NCBI RefSeq assembly: GCF_003260015.1
Contig: NZ_QCXS01000002.1
Location: forward strand, 2,604,001 to 2,668,000
DNA: 64,000 nucleotides
Direction of reading: 5' to 3'
DNA from: Nakamurella deserti
Lineage (GTDB): Bacteria > Actinomycetota > Actinomycetes > Mycobacteriales > Nakamurellaceae
The notes under the pieces were generated by a model, which did not search any database, was not told where the DNA came from, and saw only the letters and a program-made list of their open reading frames with translations. Below, one piece after another: positions 57,744 to 64,000 of the stretch. Within the stretch, counting starts at the first letter, position 1. Each line of letters starts with the position of its first letter. The position numbers were made by a program, and so were the translations under genes.

Positions 57744-57957
57744 CTGCAGGGTCGAGCCGGGCGGGGCCGAGCCGGCAGGGCTGAACCGGCAGGGCTGAAC
57801 CGGCAGGGATCGTCCGGCAGGGTCGAGCCGGTCGGGCTGAACCGGCGGGGCTCGACCGGCAGAATCGAGCCGGTTGGACTGAACCGGCGGGGCCGAACCG
57901 GCGGGGCCGAACCGGCGGGGCTGAACCGGCCGGGCCGAGCCGGCAGGCTGAACCGGC
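57744..57957. repeat. 14-bp tandem repeat, about fifteen copies
   Basis: The unit CCGGCAGGGCTGAA recurs exactly every 14 bp (57772, 57786, 57800, 57814, 57828, and on), with variants such as CCGGCGGGGCTGAA. It fills the space just after the trehalase gene. Since 14 is not a multiple of 3, it is unlikely to be coding. Together with the next repeat it makes up nearly all of 57708-58177. Confidence 0.93.
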
Positions 57958-58058
57958 AATGCCCCGCGCTGGACCGCGGGGTGCGTCAGCGGGCCGCCAC
58001 GGCCCGTCCCGAGGGCTCGGGGCCGGCGGTGGTCCGTCGTCCCTCGGACGCGCTCCCG

Positions 58059-58205
58059 GTCAGCGTTCGTCGACCGCATCGAACGACGGTCAGCGTTCGA
58101 CGGCCGCCTGGACGACGGTCAGCGTTCGTCGACCGCATCGAACGACGGTCAGCGTTCGACGGCCGCCTGGACGACGGTCAGCGTTCGTCGACCGCCTCGA
58201 ACGAG
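58059..58205. repeat. 59-bp tandem repeat derived from the deoR 3' end
   Basis: GGTCAGCGTTCGTCGACCGC starts at 58059, 58118 and 58177, 59 bp apart, and half-units beginning CAGCGTTCGACGGCC alternate between them. The last copy is the end of the DeoR gene, with its stop (TCA at 58178-58180). The earlier copies therefore repeat the gene tail outside the coding region. Confidence 0.92.
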
Positions 58206-58984
58206 GTGGTGGCGCTGTCCACCACCACCACGTCGATCCCGTGGTCCTTGAACTTCGCGACCTCCTCGCGCTCGGCGCTGTCGTCGGTGACGAGCGTCCA
58301 GTGGTCGGGCATCACCGCCCACGCGTGGAACGGCCGCTGGCCCAGCTTGGCCGCGTGCGCCAGCACGTAGACGTGCTCGGCGCGGCGCATCATCAGCTCC
58401 TTCTGCCGGGTCTGGGTCAGGTCCGCCTCGCAGATGCCGCGGTCGGCGGTCACCCCGTCGGTGCCCATGAACGCCCGGTCGAAGGTCATCCGCTCCAGGG
58501 ACGCTTCCGTCAGCGGGCCGACGAAGCCCTGACTCAGCGGACGCAACCGGCCGCCGAGGCTGAGCACCTCGACACCGGTGGCGTCGGCGAGTTCGTCGAG
58601 GGCGTTGAGACCGACCGTGGCGACGACGATCTCGCGGGCGGAGGCCAGCGCATTGGCCATCGCCCCGGTGGTCGACCCGGCGTCCAGCAACACCGTCTCA
58701 CCCGGCCGGACCTGGGCGGCGGCCCAGCGGCCGATGGCGCGCTTGGCCTCGAACGCCTGCCCACTGCGCTGCCGCAGCGACGCCTCGGGATGCGGCACCA
58801 GCGCCATCGCGCCGCCGTAGGTGCGGGCCAGCTTGCCCTGCGCGGTGAGCACCGCGAGGTCGCGCCGGATGGTCGACGAGGTGACGCCCAGGACCGTGGA
58901 CAGCTCCTCCACGTTGGCCAGGCCCGAAACCGTGGCGAGTCGGACGATCTCGGCCCGCCGCTCCCGGGACGTCTGCTTTCCCAT
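58178..58984 (-). CDS. DeoR family transcriptional regulator
   Basis: A 268-residue repressor. The N-terminal helix-turn-helix is NVEELSTVLGVTSSTIRRDLAVL, and the sugar-phosphate-binding C-terminal domain has LLDAGSTTGAMANAL near residue 95 and FMGTDGVTADRGICEADL near 172. Members control sugar catabolism in response to a phosphorylated sugar. GGAGGAG lies 5 bases before ATG 58984. It is divergent from the ChaB gene and convergent with trehalase; no adjacent sugar operon shows its target. Its 3' end is repeated downstream. Confidence 0.92.
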   Translation of the reverse strand: MGKQTSRERRAEIVRLATVSGLANVEELSTVLGVTSSTIRRDLAVLTAQGKLARTYGGAMALVPHPEASLRQRSGQAFEAKRAIGRWAAAQVRPGETVLLDAGSTTGAMANALASAREIVVATVGLNALDELADATGVEVLSLGGRLRPLSQGFVGPLTEASLERMTFDRAFMGTDGVTADRGICEADLTQTRQKELMMRRAEHVYVLAHAAKLGQRPFHAWAVMPDHWTLVTDDSAEREEVAKFKDHGIDVVVVDSATTSFEAVDER

Positions 58985-59189
58985 CGCGTCTCCTCCTGTG
59001 CCGGGCCGCGCGGCCCGCGACGATCGTCCCACCCCGCAGGCCCGCACGCTGCACCGATCAGGCAGGACGGCGTGCGCGCCGTGCGCAGCCGGAGCCGTCG
59101 TGTGCACGGGTGGCCGGTCCGTGGGCAAGGAACAGCACAGACCGCCCGGTGTGCGACCGCCGCCCGCCGGCCCGACGAGAGGAGCCACC

Positions 59190-59591
59190 GTGCCCACCGA
59201 CGACAAGGACGACAGCCCGGACCTGCCCAGCACCCTCGAGCGGTCGGCGAAGAAGATCCAGCACACCTACACCGAGACCCTCGACAGCGCCGAGGACCAG
59301 TACGACGGTGACGAGTCGCGGGCGCACCGCACGGCCTGGGCCTCGGTCAAGCACGTCGCCGAGAAGGTCGGCGACCACTGGGAGCTCAAGGACGAGAAGG
59401 GTCCGTCGGATCCCCGGTCGAAGGGCACCACCGAGGAGAAGCGCCAGGGCAGGGGCGAGACGTTCGGCGGTGTCGACGTCGAGGGCAACACCCGCGACGA
59501 GTTGATCGAGCGGGCGAAGAAGGCCGGGATCACCGGCTACTCCCACATGAACAAGGCCGAGCTCGGGCGGGCGCTGCAGAAACACGAGTGA
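59190..59591 (+). CDS. ChaB family protein with Rho N-terminal domain
   Basis: A 133-residue protein. Residues about 10-75 form a ChaB domain (LPSTLERSAKKIQHTYTETLDSA and HRTAWASVKHVAEK), and residues about 100-133 form a Rho-N/SAP-like helix-loop-helix (TRDELIERAKKAGITGYSHMNKAELGRALQ) that usually binds nucleic acid. GTG 59190 follows GAGGAGCCACC. ChaB was named for a cation-transport operon, but its function is unclear. It is divergent from the DeoR gene. Confidence 0.88.
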   Translation: MPTDDKDDSPDLPSTLERSAKKIQHTYTETLDSAEDQYDGDESRAHRTAWASVKHVAEKVGDHWELKDEKGPSDPRSKGTTEEKRQGRGETFGGVDVEGNTRDELIERAKKAGITGYSHMNKAELGRALQKHE

Positions 59592-59659
59592 CCGGCCCGC
59601 CCCTGGCCGCGCCCGGCCCCCTCGCCGGCGGACGCCGACCGACGGGGCGGTGCGGCTGC

Positions 59660-59752
59660 TGACACCGCACCGGCGGCGGTCACCGGCCGCCCGTCGCGCC
59701 GGCCGCAGACACCGCGCCGGCGGCGGTCACCGGCCGCCCGTCGCGCCGGCCG
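59660..59752. repeat. 47-bp tandem duplication including the GT2 gene 3' end
   Basis: TCACCGGCCGCCCGTCGCGC occurs at 59680 and 59727, 47 bp apart, with the preceding ACACCGC(A/G)CCGGCGGCGG also repeated. The second copy includes the stop of the glycosyltransferase gene (TCA at 59727-59729). The first copy is outside the gene, in the gap to the convergent ChaB gene. Confidence 0.9.
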
Positions 59753-60740
59753 CTCGCCGTGTGGTCAGCGGATCGGCACGGTTGAGCAGCCGGCGCCGGG
59801 CGGCGAACCGGCGCCGGTCGAGCACCGACATCGCCTCGTCGAGTTCCCGCTCGACCGGCCGCCGGTGGGCCAGGGCCCACGGCAGGCCACCGAGGGCCAT
59901 CATCAGCCCGCGCGCCCAGTCCCGGTTCTTCGGGGTGTCGGCCAGCGTGAACACCGTCCACCGCAGCGCCGATCGCCAGGGCCGGTGCAGCCAGGCGTTC
60001 CACAGCGTGTTGCGCATCCCGAACGCCCGCAGGTGGGGTGCGTTCGCCACGCTCGGGTGATGGTGCATGACGACGTCGGGCACGTAGCGCATCTGCCAAC
60101 CGGCGTCGGCCAGCGGGTAGGACACGGTCTCCTCCTCGCCGCCGATGAAGAAGCGCGGGTGGTACCCGCCGACGCCCAGGAAGGCCGAACGCCGGACGAC
60201 GACCGCGCCGGCCATGAAGCTGAGCAGCACCGTGCCGGGGATGCCGTCCCGCTCGGTCAGGGGGCTGTCGGCCATCTCCGCGCTGATCGGGTCCAGCCGC
60301 TCCTCCTCGCCGACCAGGATGCGGGCGTTGACCAGAGCCAGCGAGGGGTGCCGGTCCAGCAACCGGACGGCCACCCCGAGCCCGTCCCGCTCGTACCAGC
60401 CGTCGTCGTCGCAGAACGCGACGTACGGGGTGCCCGCCCGGCGGGCCCCTTCGTTGCGGGCGGCGGCGCCGATGTTGCGCGGCAGCGGCACCACGGTGAT
60501 CCCCGGCCACGAGCGGAGTGTCGCCACGGTGGCGTCGGTGGACCCGTTGTCGACCGCGACCACCGGCACACCCAGCGTCAGCAGTCGTTCCACCACGGGA
60601 CGCAACCGGTGCGCACAGTTGAAGGTCAGCAGCACGACGGTCACCCGTTCCACGGACGTGACGGCCGACGCGAGCTCGGACCCGTCGGGCCGCGAACCCG
60701 TGGACGGGGTCGGGGTCGGGGTACTCACGGAATCCGACAT
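59727..60740 (-). CDS. Family 2 glycosyltransferase
   Basis: A 337-residue enzyme. The GT-A fold begins VTVVLLTFNCAHRLRPVVERLL near residue 33, with VDNGSTDATVATLRSW near 62, the metal-binding FCDDDGWYERDG near 108, and FMAGAVVVRRSAFLGVGGYHPRFFIGGEEE near 175. There is no membrane segment. It transfers a sugar to an unknown acceptor, perhaps a cell-surface glycan. A frame starting at 60750 and running to 59680 exists only because of the duplicated tail and is not the gene. Confidence 0.9.
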   Translation of the reverse strand: MSDSVSTPTPTPSTGSRPDGSELASAVTSVERVTVVLLTFNCAHRLRPVVERLLTLGVPVVAVDNGSTDATVATLRSWPGITVVPLPRNIGAAARNEGARRAGTPYVAFCDDDGWYERDGLGVAVRLLDRHPSLALVNARILVGEEERLDPISAEMADSPLTERDGIPGTVLLSFMAGAVVVRRSAFLGVGGYHPRFFIGGEEETVSYPLADAGWQMRYVPDVVMHHHPSVANAPHLRAFGMRNTLWNAWLHRPWRSALRWTVFTLADTPKNRDWARGLMMALGGLPWALAHRRPVERELDEAMSVLDRRRFAARRRLLNRADPLTTRRAAGATGGR

Positions 60741-60824
60741 CGGACATCACCCGGCTCTCCGGTACCGGCCGGCGGTTTCAGCGTCCTGCTGGCTCTACCC
60801 GGGCACCGCCCGGCGGGAAACTCC

Positions 60825-61046
60825 TCAGCCCTTGAAACCCAGCTCCTCGGACGGCGGCTGCAGTCCGACGGTGAGGGTCAGGTCGGCGCGCAGGGCCTCG
60901 AGGCGGTCGACGAGCCCCTGGTCGGCCGCCGGGTCGAGGCCGCTCCGCAACTCGTCCAGCTCGGCGATCGCGCGTTGCTGCCCGTCGGGCGACAGCGTCT
61001 GCCAGCTGTCACTCAACTGTCGGAGACGGGTCTCGGTGTCGGTCAT
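60825..61046 (-). CDS. Small helical protein of unknown function
   Basis: A 73-residue soluble protein with two Leu-rich amphipathic helices (TRLRQLSDSWQTLSPDGQQRA and LVDRLEALRADLTLTVGL). ATG 61046 follows GAGCGACC. I do not recognise a family. It lies upstream of the glycosyltransferase on the same strand, 84 bp away, and is divergent from the DUF1707 gene. Confidence 0.55.
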   Translation of the reverse strand: MTDTETRLRQLSDSWQTLSPDGQQRAIAELDELRSGLDPAADQGLVDRLEALRADLTLTVGLQPPSEELGFKG

Positions 61047-61186
61047 GGTCGCTCCTGACGTCGGGGTCACCAGGGTCTGTGCCCGGACGGCATGATCGAA
61101 TACCGCCCGCGTTGGACGCGCCCGGGCCGGCCCCACCGGTCGGCACCGCCGCCCCGGCGCCGCGTCCGGCGATTACGATCTGGGGC

Positions 61187-61819
61187 GTGTCCGACGACCT
61201 GGTTCCCGGTGCCCACCCCGGCCGGCTGCGCGCCTCCGACGCCGATCGCGAGCGCGTCGCCCGCGCGTTGCAGGTCGCGGTGGCCGAAGGCCGGTTGACC
61301 ATGGACGAACTGCAGGAGCGGCTCGACGTCGTCTACGCCTCCAGGACCGTCGGCGAGCTCGAGCCGTTGACCCACGACCTGCCCGAGCCCGTGCGACTGA
61401 CCGCACCCACGCCGAGCGCCGGAGGGCCGTCCGGCGGGCTCGTCGGCGGCGCCCCGACCTCGTCGGCGGCGATCGCGGTGATGTCCGGGTCGGAGCGCAA
61501 GGGTCTGTGGGTGGTACCGCGACAGTTCACCGCCGTCGCGTTCTGGGGCGGGGTCGAGCTCGACCTCACCCAGGCCCGGTACGCCGAGCGGGAGGTGACG
61601 ATCACCGCGGTGGCCATCATGGGCGGGATCGAGATCGTCGTGTCACCCGACACCACCGTGATCGTCAGCGGGGTCGGGATCATGGGCGCGTTCGAGGACA
61701 AGGCCCGCTGCCAGGGCCGCCCGGGCGGACCGGTGGTCCGGATCAACGGCCTCGCGTTCTGGGGCGGTGTCGAGGTCCGGCGCCCCGAGGACACCGAGAC
61801 CCGCGAGCTGGAGCGCTGA
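61187..61819 (+). CDS. DUF1707 protein with LiaF-like C-terminal domain
   Basis: A 210-residue protein. Residues about 10-65 are a DUF1707 domain (LRASDADRERVARALQVAVAEGRLTMDELQERLD), a short helical unit common in actinobacteria. From about 115 the sequence is beta-rich with repeated FWGGVE, IMGGIE and IMGAFE phrases, as in LiaF-type cell-wall stress proteins. There is no membrane segment. The start GTG 61187 has only a weak ribosome site (GGGG). Related proteins are linked to envelope stress, which is inference here. Confidence 0.85.
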   Translation: MSDDLVPGAHPGRLRASDADRERVARALQVAVAEGRLTMDELQERLDVVYASRTVGELEPLTHDLPEPVRLTAPTPSAGGPSGGLVGGAPTSSAAIAVMSGSERKGLWVVPRQFTAVAFWGGVELDLTQARYAEREVTITAVAIMGGIEIVVSPDTTVIVSGVGIMGAFEDKARCQGRPGGPVVRINGLAFWGGVEVRRPEDTETRELER

Positions 61820-61847
61820 GCCGCTCCGTGCCGCCCGCACCGGACCC

Positions 61848-62387
61848 GTGACACCGGCTCTGAAGGAGTGGGGTGCGGCGGTCCACGCACTGCTCGCCGG
61901 GCGGCAGACGGTGCTGCTGCGCAAGGGCGGCATCCACGAGAAGCGCTTCGCCGTCGGCGCGTCCCGGTTCCTGCTGTTCCCGACGTACGTCCACACCCAC
62001 GCCGGGTCGACCCGGCCGGAGTTCGCGCACCTGCTGGCTCCCGGCGCCGCCGACGCGACCCCGGAGGCGCTGACGATCCGGGCGGCCGCCGAGGTCGTCG
62101 CGGCGATCCCGGTCGTGCGGCCCGACGACATCGGCGCACTGGAGCCGTTGCACCTGTGGACGACGGAGTCCGTGCGACGTCACCGGGTGGACTTCCGGCC
62201 GCGGCACCGGCTCACGGCGCTCGTCGTCCACGTCACCCCGCTGCCCGCGCCGGTGGTCCTACCGCGGCTCCCGGCGTACGGCGGCTGCGTCAGCTGGCTG
62301 GAGCTTGACCTGCCGTTGCCGGTCGCGACGCCGGTGCCGGCCGGACTGCGGGCCGTCGCCGACCGGGTCCGCGCCGCGGTCGGCTGA
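61848..62387 (+). CDS. DUF1802 family protein
   Basis: A 179-residue soluble protein. The opening PALKEWGAAVHALLAGRQTVLLRKGGIHEKRF with FLLFPTYVHTH soon after is the DUF1802 signature. No catalytic motif is obvious to me. GTG 61848 lies 28 bp after the DUF1707 stop, so the two may share a transcript. It is convergent with the antiporter gene, with only 6 bp between. Confidence 0.8.
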   Translation: MTPALKEWGAAVHALLAGRQTVLLRKGGIHEKRFAVGASRFLLFPTYVHTHAGSTRPEFAHLLAPGAADATPEALTIRAAAEVVAAIPVVRPDDIGALEPLHLWTTESVRRHRVDFRPRHRLTALVVHVTPLPAPVVLPRLPAYGGCVSWLELDLPLPVATPVPAGLRAVADRVRAAVG

Positions 62388-62393
62388 GCCCGT

Positions 62394-64000
62394 TCAGCCG
62401 ATGAGGTCGTCCACGTAACACCAGCGCCAGGCCTCGCCGGGCTCGATGCTGCGCATCACCGCGTGCCCGGTCTCGGCGTAGTGCCGGTCGGCGTGCCTGC
62501 CCACCGACGAGTCGCAGCATCCGACGTTGCCGCAGCTCAGGCACATCCGCAGGTGCACCGGCTGGGTGTGCTCCCGGATGCAGTCCTCGCACACCCCGGC
62601 GCTCTTGGGTTTCAGCGACACCGGTGCATGCGTCAGGTGGTCGCAGCCGCCGCGCAGTGGCTCCGGGGCGAGCAGCACGTCGTCGCGGTCCGGCGCCAGA
62701 TCGGGCTCGGCCCAACTGGTGACCAGCGCCTCCTCGACGTCGAGCACCTCCAGCACGTCACTGAGCACCTTGGGCGGCAGGTGCCCCTCGCTGCGCAGCT
62801 CGAGCACCTTGTCCCGCTCCGCCTGCAGCATGGTCAGCCGCAGGGAACGGAAACGCTGGCTGGGGGTCTCGCCGTCGGACTCCGGGCGACCGAGCAGCTC
62901 CCAGGCGGTCAACCGACGTTGTTCCATCCGCTGTCGCAGGCTGTGCACGATGTCCGGCGGGTCGTCCGGTAGGCGTTCGCTCTCCAGCTTCGCCAGTCCC
63001 GCCTCCGCCGTCTCCTGCAGCACCACCGCCTGCTGCAGCAGATCCTCCCGTGGGTCGGTGCCGCGGACCTTCAACCGCCGGACCAGCGTCGGCAGTGTGA
63101 AGCCCTGCAGGATCAGCGTGCCGAACACCACCATCAGGGCGGCCAGCACCAGGACCGGCTGATGCGGGACGTCCTCGGGGATGGCGAACACCGCGGCCAG
63201 CGTGACCACGCCGCGCATCCCGGCCCACGAGATGATCGTCGGGTAGGTCAGCGGCGGAGCCGGGTCGTTGCGCCGTACCGCCGGGATGAGCCGGGGCAGG
63301 TACGTCGCCGGGAACACCCACAGCGGCCGCAGCACCAGGACGGCGAGCAGCACCGCGGCGCACCCCCACCAGATCCGTGTCGTGCCCAGCGAGTCGGTCT
63401 CGGCGGCTTCCACGATCTGCCGCACCTGCAGACCGATGAGCAAAAACACCGAGTTCTCCAGCAGGAACTGCACGGTCGCCCAGTTGATCCGCTCCGACAG
63501 CCGCGCGGTACCGGACTGGGTGACCGGTGACTTGTGCCCGATCAGCAGACCGGCGACGACGACGGCGAGCACCCCGGAGGCGTGGATCTCCTCGGCGGCC
63601 ACGTACGCCACGAACGGCACGGTGAACGACACCGCGGTGGAGATGAGCACGTCCTCGATGTGCGGACGGAGCTTGACGATCACGAACGCCACGGCCAGCC
63701 CGATCACCACGCCGCCGCCGGCCGCGAGGACGAAGTTGGCGGCGATCTGCCAGGCGGCGACCGTGCCGCTGATCGAGGCGACCGCGGTGCGCAGGACCAC
63801 GATGGCGGTGGCGTCGTTGACCAGCGACTCGCCCTCGAGGATGTCGACGACCCGCCGCGGCATGCCGATCCGGCGGGCCACCGCGGTGGCGGCCACCGCG
63901 TCCGGCGGCGCGACCACGGCGCCGAGGGCGAACGCGGCGGCCCAGCCGATGTCCAGCGCCTGGTGGGCGACCACGCCGACGCCGAGCGTGGAGAAGATGA
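62394..64000 (-). CDS. CPA1 Na+/H+ antiporter fused to a UBP-type zinc finger (5'-partial)
   Basis: The frame is open to the window edge, so the N-terminus is missing; 535 residues are visible. The first half has about eight membrane helices and the CPA1 marks VVAPPDAVAATAVARR and ILEGESLVNDATAIV, where the Asp pair carries the ion. A cytoplasmic helical region (about 310-440) follows. The last 85 residues are a ubiquitin-protease-type zinc finger with ordered Cys/His: CDHL, CEDC, CLSCGNVGCC, HADRHYAETGHAV. The fusion occurs in other actinobacteria as far as I recall. The finger may sense a ligand or bind a peptide C-terminus. Confidence 0.9.
   Translation of the reverse strand, partial: IFSTLGVGVVAHQALDIGWAAAFALGAVVAPPDAVAATAVARRIGMPRRVVDILEGESLVNDATAIVVLRTAVASISGTVAAWQIAANFVLAAGGGVVIGLAVAFVIVKLRPHIEDVLISTAVSFTVPFVAYVAAEEIHASGVLAVVVAGLLIGHKSPVTQSGTARLSERINWATVQFLLENSVFLLIGLQVRQIVEAAETDSLGTTRIWWGCAAVLLAVLVLRPLWVFPATYLPRLIPAVRRNDPAPPLTYPTIISWAGMRGVVTLAAVFAIPEDVPHQPVLVLAALMVVFGTLILQGFTLPTLVRRLKVRGTDPREDLLQQAVVLQETAEAGLAKLESERLPDDPPDIVHSLRQRMEQRRLTAWELLGRPESDGETPSQRFRSLRLTMLQAERDKVLELRSEGHLPPKVLSDVLEVLDVEEALVTSWAEPDLAPDRDDVLLAPEPLRGGCDHLTHAPVSLKPKSAGVCEDCIREHTQPVHLRMCLSCGNVGCCDSSVGRHADRHYAETGHAVMRSIEPGEAWRWCYVDDLIG

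Noticed and set aside
59680-60750. Alternative longer frame for the glycosyltransferase
   Set aside because: Its translation is Arg/Gly-rich and lacks the GT2 motifs; it reaches further only because the 47-bp tail duplication shifts frame.

Overview
The window is chromosomal DNA from a very GC-rich actinobacterium. This rests on the dnaK-grpE-dnaJ-hspR operon with HspR-type (HAIR) operators, a SAM-IV-type riboswitch, a GH15 trehalase of the mycobacterial kind, a class II aldolase, many GTG starts, and DUF4395/DUF4956/DUF1707/MEDS family proteins. I cannot name the species. The gene set would fit a free-living soil actinobacterium such as Nakamurella or a relative, but that is only a guess. 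I see no prophage, insertion sequence, CRISPR array, rRNA or tRNA.

Layout. 0-5 kb: the end of an esterase, an ATP-grasp protein, NudK, an SDR oxidoreductase, a conserved hypothetical and class II fructose-bisphosphate aldolase. 5-9 kb: a SigE-family sigma factor, then VTC-domain and DUF4956 genes divergent from a CotH-kinase-like lipoprotein. 9-16 kb: an HTH/Clp-N gene pair with twin operators, an amino-acid oxidase, TerC, a SAM-riboswitch-controlled DUF4395 gene, a PucR-type regulator and DedA. 16-25 kb: SDR-pyrE-trmH, a two-GGDEF membrane protein, ClpB with a HAIR site, and a CYTH-CHAD protein. 25-35.5 kb: a sugar or polyol island. It holds a five-gene operon (RbsA-type ATPase, permease, lipoprotein binding protein, Gfo/Idh dehydrogenase, TIM-barrel isomerase) divergent from a ROK regulator, then a LacI regulator divergent from a second Gfo/Idh gene. 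35.5-43.5 kb: a TspO-like protein, an MBL protein, a decayed stretch with an acyltransferase fragment, CopC, an XRE regulator divergent from a secreted vWA protein, and a membrane Ser/Thr kinase. 43.5-48.2 kb: hspR-dnaJ-grpE-dnaK. 48-64 kb: redox enzymes (ADH, AKR), a deaminase, an epimerase, GNAT, a MEDS/HATPase anti-sigma-like protein, a methyltransferase, VanZ, AIM24, trehalase, DeoR, ChaB, a glycosyltransferase, DUF1707, DUF1802, and an antiporter cut by the window end.

How genes work together. HspR should repress both its own dnaK operon and the distant clpB, because both carry the same inverted-repeat operator. The 25-35.5 kb island reads as uptake of one sugar or polyol and its oxidation and isomerisation under two local regulators. 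Polyphosphate-linked domains (VTC, CYTH, CHAD) occur at two loci.

The most distinctive non-coding feature is the number of short tandem repeats between genes (units of 14, 44, 47, about 50, 59, 62, 75 and 135 bp). In three places (after lacI, deoR and the GT2 gene) the repeat unit contains the 3' end of the adjacent gene including its stop codon. Strong perfect hairpins sit between most convergent gene pairs.
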